A stretch of 64,000 bases of DNA from Thiocystis minor (lineage in GTDB: Bacteria; Pseudomonadota; Gammaproteobacteria; Chromatiales; Chromatiaceae), in the NCBI RefSeq assembly GCF_016653465.1, contig NZ_NHSQ01000074.1, forward strand, positions 48,526 through 112,525, given 5' to 3'. The translations under genes and the position numbers were made by a program. The notes under the pieces are model-generated. The model was not told the DNA's origin, ran no database searches, and was given only the letters and a program-made list of their open reading frames with translations. How positions within the stretch are numbered: the stretch's first letter is position 1; every line of letters begins with the position of its first letter. Shown here one piece after another: positions 42,639 to 51,216 of the stretch.

Positions 42639-44225
42639 TCAACCACCCACAACTGGGAAGGTCACGGCCGTGGCGGACGCAAAGGCGATCCCATTGGCGA
42701 TGGCCGCCACCAGCGGATGGTTGACGCGCCGGTAGACCCAGCCGCTCATGACGCCATAGACCAGGAAAAAGACCAGGATCGCGGGCACGATGATGATCAG
42801 AAAAAACAACTCGTTGAGGTTGAGCGCGACCGCGGCCAACAGCGAAAGCAGAAAGAGCGCCTTGGTGAGGGCATAGCCGCCACGCGCCGCGCCCGTGCCA
42901 CGGGTCAGCCATTCGTCGGCGACGAAATACAAGAGTGTCCCGACCAGGATGGCAAGGACCAGCGGGAACCGTTCCGGTCCCGGCAGCAGGGTCGTCACGA
43001 AGCGATCCGTGGTCAGCGAGAACGCCAGGACGATATAGACAAGATAGGCGATGGTCGCGATCGCAAACCCGCCCCAGAGGATCAGTCCACGTTCGGAAGC
43101 CGCTTGGGCTTGGCCAGATCTGTTGTCCCGCGTCAGCCAAACCCCTAGCGCCGTGATCAGACCGTAGACGGCAAAATGCAGCGCCAGATAGTCGCCCAGC
43201 AGGATAGGCAGAAAATCGGTCGGGAGCTTCCAGAGGATCAACGGTGTCAGCAGCGCGGGTGCCAGCGCCACCGGCAGCAACCGGCGCCAGCGAAGACCCG
43301 CGCCAATGGGATGCGAGGCGGCGCGGGGCAGCCAGCGCGAGAGCGGCCAGGCCAGCGTCAACAGACCCAGATAGAGCAGACCGAGCCAGGGTCCGCGCGC
43401 ATCCAGAAATCCCGTCCCGGTGCGCTCGAAGGTCTGGTTCAACCAGTCGAGCGCGGCGGCGAGACCGTCGCGGCCATAGAGCACGCCGATATGCTCCACG
43501 CCCTCCGCCAGCATTAGACTGCGGGCGCTGCCGTCGGCCTGATCGCCATACAGCGTCCCCGCCTCCAAGCCGCCCTCGACCGTCTTGGCCAGCGTCTTGA
43601 AACCCTGCTGGTGCAGCATGTCGGGCTCCAGTTCGCCATAGACCAGCAGGAGATTGCGCAGTTGCGCGGTCGGCGCGTCCTCGGACAGATAGGGCGAAAG
43701 GAGTACCGTGGCCGCGACCCGCTCCGGATGCATCTGACCGTAACGCGCCAGGACGTCGCCGGCCATCGAGTGGCCCAGCAAGGCCAAGCGACCGTCCGCG
43801 CCCGGTTGCTCCAGTGCGAACCCAACCGCGGGCTCCAGCGCATCGAGCAACACCCGCAGGCGCGCCTCCTGATCCATCAGGCTGGCGACGAAGGGCGCGG
43901 GATTGCGGCCATGACCGGGGAAATCGAAAGTGACCGCGAGATAGCCATTGCGCGCCAGGGTGATGGCATAGGGTTGCATCAGTTGCCGCGAACCGGCGAA
44001 GCCATGGGCGATCACGACGCTTGGCGCGGGCGCGTCGCTGGCGGGACGGTAGAGGGTGATCGGCACGCCTCCGACCTGGGTCTCGGTGACCCGCAGCCCA
44101 GCGCTCGCGGCGGTGAGTTGCCAGAGCGCGACGGCGATCGCCAGCGTTGAGGCCAGTGCCAGAAGCAGGGCGCCAAGGCAGCGGCCACGGCAGTCCGGGA
44201 TCGTGTTGAGTACGTCGAGCTTCAT
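42639..44225 (-). CDS. Membrane-embedded alpha/beta hydrolase
   Basis: 528 residues: an N-terminal membrane segment (about 18-40), a periplasmic-side alpha/beta hydrolase domain with HGFAGSRQLM (oxyanion), DFPGHGRN and the nucleophile elbow GHSMAG (Ser153), and then from about residue 280 some eight hydrophobic segments. The catalytic His could be in GVEHIGVLYG (about 245). Hydrolases fused to such a large membrane part are uncommon; substrate unknown, possibly a lipid or acylated compound. No operon partner. Confidence 0.8.
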   Translation of the reverse strand: MKLDVLNTIPDCRGRCLGALLLALASTLAIAVALWQLTAASAGLRVTETQVGGVPITLYRPASDAPAPSVVIAHGFAGSRQLMQPYAITLARNGYLAVTFDFPGHGRNPAPFVASLMDQEARLRVLLDALEPAVGFALEQPGADGRLALLGHSMAGDVLARYGQMHPERVAATVLLSPYLSEDAPTAQLRNLLLVYGELEPDMLHQQGFKTLAKTVEGGLEAGTLYGDQADGSARSLMLAEGVEHIGVLYGRDGLAAALDWLNQTFERTGTGFLDARGPWLGLLYLGLLTLAWPLSRWLPRAASHPIGAGLRWRRLLPVALAPALLTPLILWKLPTDFLPILLGDYLALHFAVYGLITALGVWLTRDNRSGQAQAASERGLILWGGFAIATIAYLVYIVLAFSLTTDRFVTTLLPGPERFPLVLAILVGTLLYFVADEWLTRGTGAARGGYALTKALFLLSLLAAVALNLNELFFLIIIVPAILVFFLVYGVMSGWVYRRVNHPLVAAIANGIAFASATAVTFPVVGG

Positions 44226-44638
44226 TGCGCGCGTGGATCCTTAAGATGTGAGATTCGGTGATGAATGAAACGCAAGCGCCGCCGCGTGAGATCGCCGAGT
44301 TGTACTCGGCCTCTTTGCTTCGGTCTGGCGTCCGGGGAGCCGAGTGCAACTCGGCGATCCCGGACTCGGGAACGGCTCGCGGCGGCAGTACCAAGTCCGC
44401 GAAACTGATCGCCGTACTCGCCACCAACCCAGTCGGACGAGTAAACTTCAGGCTGTTGCGGATTCCACCCGGTCAGGCGCGATGGTCGGATCGACGAACC
44501 CAGAGCGACAATTCTGGTGAACCCTGTCCATTTCAACCTCTACCCCGCGACCGGCGCACTTTTACCCGATTCCCGGACACCGATTCCGGTCCCGCGCACG
44601 CGCGCTCGACTACCCTTTAGCAACGGAGCAACCAACCC
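44226..44638. other. Intergenic region with an inverted repeat
   Basis: 413 bases between the divergent hydrolase and Trm112 genes. Apart from the repeat at 44290-44359 I see no gene; a minus-strand frame at 44222-44536 lacks protein character. The promoter of the Trm112 gene should lie near its right end, where AGCAACGGAGC precedes the ATG. Confidence 0.5.
44290..44359. repeat. 21-base inverted repeat, REP type
   Basis: The arm 44290-44310 (GATCGCCGAGTTGTACTCGG plus C) and its reverse complement at 44339-44359 match at 20 of 21 bases with a 28-base loop. Each arm holds a smaller dyad (CCGAGT...ACTCGG). This is unrelated to the other repeat families in the window. Confidence 0.85.
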
Positions 44639-44839
44639 ATGCTGGATCAAAAACTGCTCGACATCCTGGTCTGCCCTGTGACCAAAGGCCCGCTCATCCT
44701 CGACAGGGACCGCGGCGAACTCATCTCGCTCTCCGCGCAACTCGCCTATCCGATCCGCGACGACATCCCGGTGATGCTCGAAGAAGAGGCGCGGCAGCTT
44801 TCGCTGGAGGAGATGGACAGCTATCGCCAGGCGCGTTAA
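44639..44839 (+). CDS. Trm112/YcaR-family small protein
   Basis: 66 residues, Trm112-like zinc-ribbon fold: [14 protein letters not shown] at the start and [16 protein letters not shown], the conserved second half. As in E. coli YcaR, only one Cys is left, so zinc binding is doubtful. Eukaryotic Trm112 activates methyltransferases; the bacterial role is not settled. In E. coli the gene sits between lpxK and kdsB; here it stands alone. Confidence 0.9.
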   Translation: MLDQKLLDILVCPVTKGPLILDRDRGELISLSAQLAYPIRDDIPVMLEEEARQLSLEEMDSYRQAR

Positions 44840-44957
44840 ACCGCCCCGGCCCGTGGCGGAGCCACCGCGAGTACGGCAGCGCGGAAGAAGCGAGCACAGT
44901 TGCGCTCGAACCATGCTGCCGAATCTCGCTCTCTGCGTAGACGGACCATCTGACCTC

Positions 44958-45506
44958 ATGCCATCCCCTCCCCTATCGCTCCTGTCACTGACGGCCATGC
45001 TGGGTCTGCTCGTCGGCTGTGCCAGCGGGGTTCCCCAAGCCATTCGGGAGGATGCGCTGGGGAGCCCAAGTCTGGCCGAGGTACAGGAACAGCCAGAGCG
45101 CCATCGCGGTCGGCGAATCCGTTGGGGCGGCAGCATCCTCAAGGTGCGTAATCTTGCGCAAACCACTGAAATCGAAGTGCTGGCGCGGCCGCTGAACCGT
45201 TTCGGCGAGCCGGATGCGAGCGCCGGAAGTCTGGGCCGCTTCCTGATCGAGATCGCCGGCTTCAGGGATCCGGTCGAGTATCCCGCCGAACGCCTCTTGA
45301 CCGTCGCGGGAAGCGTGGCGAGGGTCGAGAACCGCCCGGTTGGCGATTTTCCCTACCGCTATCCAGTGGTCGACGGCGCAACGCTGCATCTTTGGCCCCA
45401 ACCCATCGCGCTGCCTCCGTACCCGGCGCCTTACCCTTATCCCTATCCCTGGTATGACCCCTGGCTCGGCAGCCATCGTGACCCCTGGTTCGATCCCAGG
45501 TATTGA
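44958..45506 (+). CDS. Slp-family outer-membrane lipoprotein, copy 1
   Basis: 182 residues with signal peptide and LVGC lipobox (Cys about 21). The Slp-type core is visible: VPQAIRED, VRWGGSI-like (RIRWGGSILKVRNLAQTTEIEVL), GRFLIEIAGFRDPVEY, LLTVAGSVAR and FPYRYPVVDG, followed by a Pro/Tyr-rich tail (PYPAPYPYPYPWYDP). Slp proteins are starvation-induced outer-membrane lipoproteins of unclear function. A second Slp gene follows after 77 bases. Confidence 0.85.
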   Translation: MPSPPLSLLSLTAMLGLLVGCASGVPQAIREDALGSPSLAEVQEQPERHRGRRIRWGGSILKVRNLAQTTEIEVLARPLNRFGEPDASAGSLGRFLIEIAGFRDPVEYPAERLLTVAGSVARVENRPVGDFPYRYPVVDGATLHLWPQPIALPPYPAPYPYPYPWYDPWLGSHRDPWFDPRY

Positions 45507-45583
45507 GGCGATTGTCGGGATCGCATCCTCCCCGCTGACGAATGCGCCAAACCGTTTCCAGATTTTGGATCCAGAGGCCCGCG

Positions 45584-46132
45584 ATGCATCCATCCTCTCG
45601 CCCATGCCTTCTCGCCGCACTGATTGCGAGTGCCATTTTATGTGGTTGTGCCACCCGGCAGGTTTGCGTCAAACCAGTCGGCGATCCCAGTCTGACGCCC
45701 GCCGAGGCGGCGTCCAGCGATGGCGCAAGTGGTTCCGTGGTGAGTTGGGGCGGGCAGGTGATCGCGACTCGCGGCCTGAACGCGGGCACTGAACTTGAGG
45801 TCATCGGCTATCCGCTCGACGACTGCGGACGCCCCTTGGCGCAAGGTCAACCGCTGGGGCGATTTCTGGTCCGTCATCGAGGTTACCTGGAACCGCTGGA
45901 TTACCGGGAAGGCCGTCAGGTGACGGTCACTGGCAGGATCATCGACGTCGCCGACGGACAGATTGGCGATGTCGACAGGCGTTTTCCGATTCTGGACGAG
46001 CCCGCCATTCGACTCTGGCCGGAACGCAAGATCCCGGACGACGTCTCCATTCGCCCATCGCGCCCCTGGATCAGTATCGGAATCGGCGGCGGCAGCGGTC
46101 ATGTCGGAGGTGGCATTGGAGTCGGTTTCTAA
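45584..46132 (+). CDS. Slp-family outer-membrane lipoprotein, copy 2
   Basis: 182 residues, LCGC lipobox (Cys about 21). Same order of segments as the neighbour: VVSWGGQVIATRGLNAGTELEVIGYPLD, GRFLVRHRGYLEPLDY, VTVTGRIIDVADGQIGD and FPILDE, with a Gly-rich tail. Identity with copy 1 is low overall, so the duplication is old. ATG 45584 chosen; an earlier in-frame start at 45542 would push the signal peptide inward. Confidence 0.85.
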   Translation: MHPSSRPCLLAALIASAILCGCATRQVCVKPVGDPSLTPAEAASSDGASGSVVSWGGQVIATRGLNAGTELEVIGYPLDDCGRPLAQGQPLGRFLVRHRGYLEPLDYREGRQVTVTGRIIDVADGQIGDVDRRFPILDEPAIRLWPERKIPDDVSIRPSRPWISIGIGGGSGHVGGGIGVGF

Positions 46133-46319
46133 ACCGAGTCCGCTCCGACGCCGATAGATGTCGACCCGACGAGAAATCGTACCGTGACCGGGACGATGCC
46201 GGACGCCGTTGCGGATGATGAGGAGGAGCGACGATCCGTTTATCATGTCGAGCCGGTTCGCTGACGAGCCGATCTCTGCCGCCACTTGACATTTCCTTAT
46301 TTTTCACGAGGAGACAACC

Positions 46320-46868
46320 TTGACGATTCAACGCTATACCTTACTGCAACGGCTGCTCCACTGGCTGATCGCCCTGATGGTCTTTGGCCTGCTCGCCGCC
46401 GGGTTCACCTTCTGGAGCCTGGGCTATGAAGGCACCGTGGGTCTGTTCGGCGAGGAACTGACCAACATGCTGTACAAAATCCATAAGACCTTTGGCATCC
46501 TGCTGCTCCTGCTGATGATTGTGCGGATCGCGCTACGGCGCGTCTCACCGGCACCGCCCTATGACCCGCCGCTCAGCGGCGTCGAGCGTATGGTCGGCGG
46601 CGGCATCCACCTGCTGCTCTATGTGTTATTGATCGGACTGCCGATCGGCGGCTGGCTCGCGACCGCGGCCTCGGGTTATCCCATCCAGTTCTTCGACCTG
46701 ACCCTGCCGGGAATCATTGGAGAGAATAAGGAACTGGGCGCAACCCTCTTCCTCTATCACGGCATCGGCGGTCTGGTCGTGCTCGGACTGGTGCTGTTGC
46801 ACACCGCCGCCGGGCTCAAGCATTGGCGCCTGAAGGATGGAATCATGACCCGGATCAGCCTGCCCTGA
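46320..46868 (+). CDS. Cytochrome b561 family protein
   Basis: 182 residues, four membrane helices, with His in LLHWLIALMVFG, KIHKTFGILLL, LFLYHGIGGL and LLHTAAGLKHW giving the usual bis-His ligands for two b haems. Proteins of this type move electrons from quinol to acceptors such as superoxide or periplasmic proteins; in E. coli CybB is a superoxide:quinone oxidoreductase. TTG start with GAGGAGACAACC ahead. Confidence 0.9.
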   Translation: MTIQRYTLLQRLLHWLIALMVFGLLAAGFTFWSLGYEGTVGLFGEELTNMLYKIHKTFGILLLLLMIVRIALRRVSPAPPYDPPLSGVERMVGGGIHLLLYVLLIGLPIGGWLATAASGYPIQFFDLTLPGIIGENKELGATLFLYHGIGGLVVLGLVLLHTAAGLKHWRLKDGIMTRISLP

Positions 46869-46901
46869 TCCGAGTCCGGGCTACACGGCCATTCCATTAA
46901 G

Positions 46902-46949
46902 CCGTTCGTGGTGAGTCCTGAGCCCGTCGAAGGATCGAACCACGAACGG
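46902..46949. repeat. Inverted repeat with CCGTTCGTGGT ends
   Basis: CCGTTCGTGGT at 46902-46912 pairs exactly with ACCACGAACGG at 46939-46949; the loop contains CTGAGCCCGTCGAAGG. I recognise this as an interspersed palindrome common in many proteobacterial genomes. It lies between the cytochrome b561 gene and the end of the exporter remnant. Confidence 0.85.
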
Positions 46950-46985
46950 ATGCATTGTCACCACGACTCCATCGCTTGCGACCGC

Positions 46986-47525
46986 CTACTCGTCCCGCAG
47001 GGCGGCGACCGGATCCAGCGCGGCGGCGCGCAGTGCCGGAACGACGCCGGCGGCCAGTCCGATGAGTCCGGCGGTGACCTCGGCGAGGATGACGAAATCC
47101 CAGGCGGTGTGGGTCGGGAGAGCCGGCACCAGAACGCCGATCAACCAGGCTCCGCCAGCCCCCGCCAGAAAACCGATGGCGCCGCCCAGCAGGGCGAGCA
47201 GCACCGCTTCGAGCAGAAAGAGGGCGAGGATCTGATCGCGGGAGGCCCCCAGCGCGCGCAGCAGACCGATCTCGCGGCGACGTTCCTGAACCGCGATAGT
47301 CATGACGGTCAGAATCCCGACCCCACCGACGACCAGCGAGATGGCCCCGAAGGCCCCCACCACCAGGGTCAGCACGTCCAGCACCGAGCCCAGGACATCG
47401 AGCATCTGATCCTGAGTGGTCACGGTGAAGTCCTCGCGGCCGTGGCGGCGCTCCATCAGGCTGCGCACCCGCTCGGCGACCGCGGCGCTCTCGGCCTGGC
47501 GGTTGTAGAGCAGGTCGATCTCCAT
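46986..47525 (-). pseudogene. MacB-type ABC exporter permease, C-terminal remnant
   Basis: The frame reads MEIDLLYNRQAESAAVAERV, RRHGREDFTVTTQDQMLDVL, three membrane segments around GAISLVVGGVGILTVMTIAV, QERRREIGLLRALGAS, and the end ALRAAALDPVAALRDE. This is the final 180 residues of a MacB-type permease. The N-terminal part is missing and upstream lies the remnant of the matching adaptor, so a deletion has removed everything between them, including any ATPase gene. No start codon or ribosome site of its own. Confidence 0.75.
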
Positions 47526-47965
47526 CAGGCTCTCGCATTCCTCCTCGGAGGCCATGTGCCGCTCCTGAAGCCGGCGCTGGCGGTCCGCCTCCCGTGGGCA
47601 TTGTCGGCGTTCAGGCAGATCGCTCTGGCGCGTGCGGCATCCGCCTCCGCCTCGCGCTCCGCGAGCGTCGCCCGTGCTCGAAGATCCTGGTTCCACAGCT
47701 CCAGCAGAAGCTGACCGCCACGGACCCGGTCTCCTTCCTTGACCATCAATCGGGCGATCTGGCCGCCCGCGCCGGGCGCGAGCCGGGCTCGACGACAGGC
47801 ATTGACGGTCCCTGCCCGGGTGTTGGCCACCACCGCTTCCACGGCTCCGATCAAAACCGGTTGCAACCGGATCGCGACCGGCTGCGGTTGCGCGCCGTAC
47901 CACCAGACCGCCACCGCCGCGCCAGCAAGTCCCAGGATCAGCAGTGGTTTCAGGGGGATACTCAT
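47526..47965 (-). pseudogene. MacA/HlyD-type adaptor, N-terminal remnant
   Basis: The frame from 47965 reads a signal-anchor (LLILGLAGAAVAVWWYG), VEAVVANTRAGTV and the lipoyl-like GGQIARLMVKEGDRVRGGQL, then LAEREAEADAARARAICLNA. At about 47595 one base is lost and the next frame continues READRQRRLQERHMASEEE, a normal adaptor hairpin sequence, before running into the permease remnant at 47525. The adaptor therefore has a frameshift and lacks its C-terminal two thirds. Confidence 0.75.
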
Positions 47966-47995
47966 GCGTGTTCAGCGACGCTGCGTCAACTCCGG

Positions 47996-48412
47996 TCAGC
48001 GCGCATTCTGACAACCGGCACAGAGGCCATAGACGACCAGCGAGTGATCCTCGATCCGAAAACCATGCTCGGCCGCAATGGCGGTCTGCCGATCCTCGAT
48101 CAGAGAATCGACGAATTCCACGATCTTGCCGCATTTAATGCAAACCAAGTGGTCGTGATGACTGCCGCTGTTGAGCTCGAAGACCGATTGTCCGCCTTCG
48201 AAATGGCGACGGCACACCAGTCCCGCGCCCTCGAACTGGGTCAGGACGCGATAGACGGTCGCCAAGCCGATCTCCTCGTCCTGCCTCAGGAGTTCTTTGT
48301 AGACATCCTCCGCGCTCAAATGCCGTTTTCCGCTGTGTTCTAGAATCCCCAAAATCTTGACCCGAGGCACCGTGACCTTAAGGCCGGCCTGTTTGATCTG
48401 CTGATTTTCCAA
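47996..48412 (-). CDS. fur: Ferric uptake regulator
   Basis: 138-residue Fe(II)-dependent repressor. N-terminal winged helix (VTVPRVKILGILEHS, LATVYRVLTQFEGAGLV) and C-terminal dimer domain with the metal-binding GSHHDHLVCIKCGKIVEF and a final CAGCQ. The pairing of CIKC with CAGC gives the structural zinc site. Divergent from bamE, an arrangement conserved in gammaproteobacteria. Length is slightly below E. coli Fur (148), with a shorter C-terminal tail. Confidence 0.96.
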   Translation of the reverse strand: MENQQIKQAGLKVTVPRVKILGILEHSGKRHLSAEDVYKELLRQDEEIGLATVYRVLTQFEGAGLVCRRHFEGGQSVFELNSGSHHDHLVCIKCGKIVEFVDSLIEDRQTAIAAEHGFRIEDHSLVVYGLCAGCQNAR

Positions 48413-48546
48413 TTCTTTTCCCCGTCGTGCGCTGGAGCGACCAGGATTGGTCGAATCGAGCCTGGATTGACATGCGCGCCCCGTGATCGAGAGTCGACGC
48501 TGCTGTATGATGAAGCGGTTTAGCGCAAACTCATCCTTAGAGCAAG

Positions 48547-49038
48547 ATGCGAAAGATTTTCAGTTTACCAATGATCGGCTGTCTGGTTCTGCTCGCCGCC
48601 TCCGGTTGCGCGCGGGATCGGAAACCGGACGAGCAACGTGCGTCACTCCTGGAAGACCTGCCATTCGTCTATAAGATGACGGTCCAGCAGGGCAACATCC
48701 TGACCGAGGAGATGGTCGACAGCCTGGAACTTGGAATGACCCGGCGTCAGGTGAGCTTCCTGCTCGGCACTCCGCTGCTGGCGGATTTTTTCCACGGCGA
48801 TCGCTGGGATTATGCCTACACCATCAAACGCGGCCACCAGCCCATGGAAAAGCGTTTTCTCACGCTGCACTTCCAGGACGATGCGCTCACACGCATCGAA
48901 GGAGATATCCGACCCGATGCCAAGCGAGGCGAGTCGCGCGAACCGCGGGATATGGTGGTTTCGGTTCCAGATCACCAGGAGCGGAAAGGTCTGCTGACGA
49001 GAGGTTTGCAAACCATTGGACTCGAACCCAAGGAGTAA
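48547..49038 (+). CDS. bamE: Outer-membrane assembly lipoprotein BamE
   Basis: 163 residues: signal peptide and lipobox ASGC (Cys21), then the BamE fold with VQQGNILTEEMVDSLELGMTRRQVSFLLGTPLLADFFHGDRWDY and YTIKRG. It is part of the BAM complex that inserts beta-barrel proteins. The C-terminal extension after residue 115, with KRGESREP and a helical tail, is longer than in E. coli (113 residues). Divergent from fur and convergent with rnfH. Confidence 0.94.
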   Translation: MRKIFSLPMIGCLVLLAASGCARDRKPDEQRASLLEDLPFVYKMTVQQGNILTEEMVDSLELGMTRRQVSFLLGTPLLADFFHGDRWDYAYTIKRGHQPMEKRFLTLHFQDDALTRIEGDIRPDAKRGESREPRDMVVSVPDHQERKGLLTRGLQTIGLEPKE

Positions 49039-49101
49039 ATCGCGCCCGCATGGGTATGCATCGTTTGCAAATCGGTTAGGCATCGTCCGAACCGCTCCGC
49101 G

Positions 49102-49401
49102 TCATGGATGGCGCGGTCGATCTTCCCGGGCGCGTCGCTTGCGCGCTTCCTTCGGGTCGGCGATCAAGGGGCGGTAGATTTCGACCCGATCGCCGTCTTC
49201 CAGGAGTTGATCGAGTTTGACCTGCCTGCCGAAGATCCCAACCTTGTTGATCGCCAGATCAATCTCGGGAAACCGCGCCAGCACTCCGGATTGCTCGATC
49301 GCCTCCCGCACCCGCACACCGACCCGAACGTCGAGAGGACGCAGGATTTGGTCGTCTTCCCCGACATAGGCCACGGAGACGTGCAGGTAATCAGTCCCCA
49401 T
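49102..49401 (-). CDS. rnfH: RnfH-family ubiquitin-like protein
   Basis: 99 residues with the beta-grasp pattern HVSVAYVGEDDQILRPLDV, VREAIEQSG, FPEIDLAINKVGIFGRQV, and LEDGDRVEIYRPLIADPKEARKRRA, the last being diagnostic of RnfH. ATG 49401 overlaps the ratA stop. The ratA-rnfH pair next to bamE is a conserved gammaproteobacterial block. Function not established. Confidence 0.93.
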   Translation of the reverse strand: MGTDYLHVSVAYVGEDDQILRPLDVRVGVRVREAIEQSGVLARFPEIDLAINKVGIFGRQVKLDQLLEDGDRVEIYRPLIADPKEARKRRAREDRPRHP

Positions 49402-49825
49402 AGACCTCGTCGGCGCGCTTGCAGAAGGCATCCACCAGCGAGTTGGCGATCTGGCTAAAAACGGCCCCGAACGCTTTGTCGATCAGGCGCCCCGAAAACT
49501 CGAAATCCAGTTCCAGTTCCACCTTCGAGGCATCCTCGCGCAGCGGGATGAAATTCCAGCCGCCCACCAGTTTCCGGAAGGGCCCATCGAGCAGATCGAT
49601 ATCCATGCGTCGATCCCGCTCGAACCGATTGCAGGTGCTGAAGGTTTGATGAATCCCCATCCGGGCCACCTCGATTCGCCCGCAGATCCGGTCCTCGGTT
49701 TCGGAAATCACCTGGGTGCTCTGACACCAGGGCAAAAACCTCGGATAAGAGCCGACATCGTACACAAGATCGAACATCTGCGATGCCGAATGCGGCACCA
49801 ATGCGCTTTTTCTAACGATAGCCAC
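49391..49825 (-). CDS. ratA: RatA-type START-domain protein
   Basis: 144 residues, polyketide-cyclase/START fold: VRKSALVPHSASQMFDLVYDVGSYPRFLPWCQST, MGIHQTFSTCNRFERDR, FRKLVGGWNFIPL, and FEFSGRLIDKAFGAVFSQIANSLVDAF. E. coli RatA binds the 50S subunit and was described as a toxin; the human homologue COQ10 binds ubiquinone, and a quinone-related role is equally possible. GTG 49825 follows GGGGTAG and starts two bases after the transporter stop. Confidence 0.92.
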   Translation of the reverse strand: MAIVRKSALVPHSASQMFDLVYDVGSYPRFLPWCQSTQVISETEDRICGRIEVARMGIHQTFSTCNRFERDRRMDIDLLDGPFRKLVGGWNFIPLREDASKVELELDFEFSGRLIDKAFGAVFSQIANSLVDAFCKRADEVYGD

Positions 49826-49827
49826 GA

Positions 49828-51204
49828 CTACCCCAAACCAATCAGCTTCAAAAGACCGATGGCATTCAAGAGGACGATGGCCACGGCAATGGGCGCGACA
49901 TAGCGGATCAGAAGGCGCCACAGGCGATAGCCGATCCCGTCGCCCAGGCGAAGCTCGTCGGTGGAGGAAGACCTTGCCAGCATCCAGCCGGCAAAGATAG
50001 CGATCAGCACACCGCCGAGCGGCAGCATGACATTGGCCGCGACGAATTCACACAGATCCATGAAACCCATGCCGAACAGCGTCAGGTCCGACCAGAGGTT
50101 CAGGGACAGGAGCGAGCCGATCCCAAGCAGCCAGACCGCGACGCCCGCCAGCATCGCGGCTCGCACCCGCGTGAAACCGCGGTTTTCGACCAGCCAGGCA
50201 ACCATCGGTTCCAGCAGGGAAATCGCCGAGGTCCAGGCGGCGAAGACCAGCAGCAGGAAGAACAGGGTACCGAAGAATTGCCCGCCCGGCATCTGACCGA
50301 AGGCAATCGGCAACACCTTGAAGACCATCCCGGAACCCAACTGGGGCGCCAGATCATTGGCGAAGACGAGCGGAAAGATCGCCAGCCCGGCAAGGAGTGC
50401 GACCAGGGTATCGGTGCCGGCGATGATCACGACGCTGCTGGCGATCGAGGCGCGGCTGTTCAGATAGGAGCCGTAGACCATGATGGCGCCCATCCCGAGG
50501 CTCAGGCTGAAAAACGCCTGACCCATGGCGCTGAGGATGCCTTCGGTCCCCAACTTGCTGAAGTCCGGTCGGAAGAGATAAGTGGCGCCCTCCACGAAAT
50601 GCCCGGAGGTCATCGCATAGCCGACCATCGCGACCAGCAGCAGGAACAACGCCGGCATCATGAAACGTACCGCGCTCTCCAGGCCATTCGCCACGCCGCG
50701 CGCGACGACCGCGACCGACATCACCATGAAGATGGTGTGCCAAGCGAGCAGCGCCTCGGGGTCGGCGATGAATTGACCGAACATCTGGCTGACCGTCTCG
50801 GCATCCACACCCACGAAAGCGCCGCCGGCCGCGCGAAAGACGTAGGACAGAGTCCAGCCGGCCACCACGCTGTAGAACGAGAGAATCAGAAATCCGGCGA
50901 CGATGCCCATCCAGCCCAACAGCTGCCAGGCGGGGCTGCGGCCTTCCTGGGTGGCCAGCAGGCGCATGGTGTTGATCGGACTCTGACGCCCACGCCGCCC
51001 GAGCATGATCTCGGCCATCATGATCGGGATGCCGATCGCGGCCACGCAGAGCAGATAGACCAGGACAAAGGCACCCCCGCCATACTCGCCGGCGGTATAG
51101 GGAAAACGCCAGATATTGCCCAAGCCGACCGCGGAACCAGTGGCGGCGAGGATGAACGCCATCCGGGTCGACCACATGCCATGGATGGAGGTCGTCGCTG
51201 TCAC
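49828..51204 (-). CDS. Sodium-dependent transporter, NSS/SNF family
   Basis: 458-residue integral membrane protein with about 12 helices. The NSS signature is at the N-terminus: MAFILAATGSAVGLGNIWRFPYTAGEYGGGAFVLVYLL, with the unwound region of TM1. It cotransports sodium with an amino acid or a related amine; substrate not readable. It lies between glmM and ratA, 12 bases after glmM and two bases before ratA, so it is inside the rlmE-ftsH-glmM operon. Confidence 0.93.
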   Translation of the reverse strand: MTATTSIHGMWSTRMAFILAATGSAVGLGNIWRFPYTAGEYGGGAFVLVYLLCVAAIGIPIMMAEIMLGRRGRQSPINTMRLLATQEGRSPAWQLLGWMGIVAGFLILSFYSVVAGWTLSYVFRAAGGAFVGVDAETVSQMFGQFIADPEALLAWHTIFMVMSVAVVARGVANGLESAVRFMMPALFLLLVAMVGYAMTSGHFVEGATYLFRPDFSKLGTEGILSAMGQAFFSLSLGMGAIMVYGSYLNSRASIASSVVIIAGTDTLVALLAGLAIFPLVFANDLAPQLGSGMVFKVLPIAFGQMPGGQFFGTLFFLLLVFAAWTSAISLLEPMVAWLVENRGFTRVRAAMLAGVAVWLLGIGSLLSLNLWSDLTLFGMGFMDLCEFVAANVMLPLGGVLIAIFAGWMLARSSSTDELRLGDGIGYRLWRLLIRYVAPIAVAIVLLNAIGLLKLIGLG

Positions 51205-51216
51205 CTGGATCTCCCG

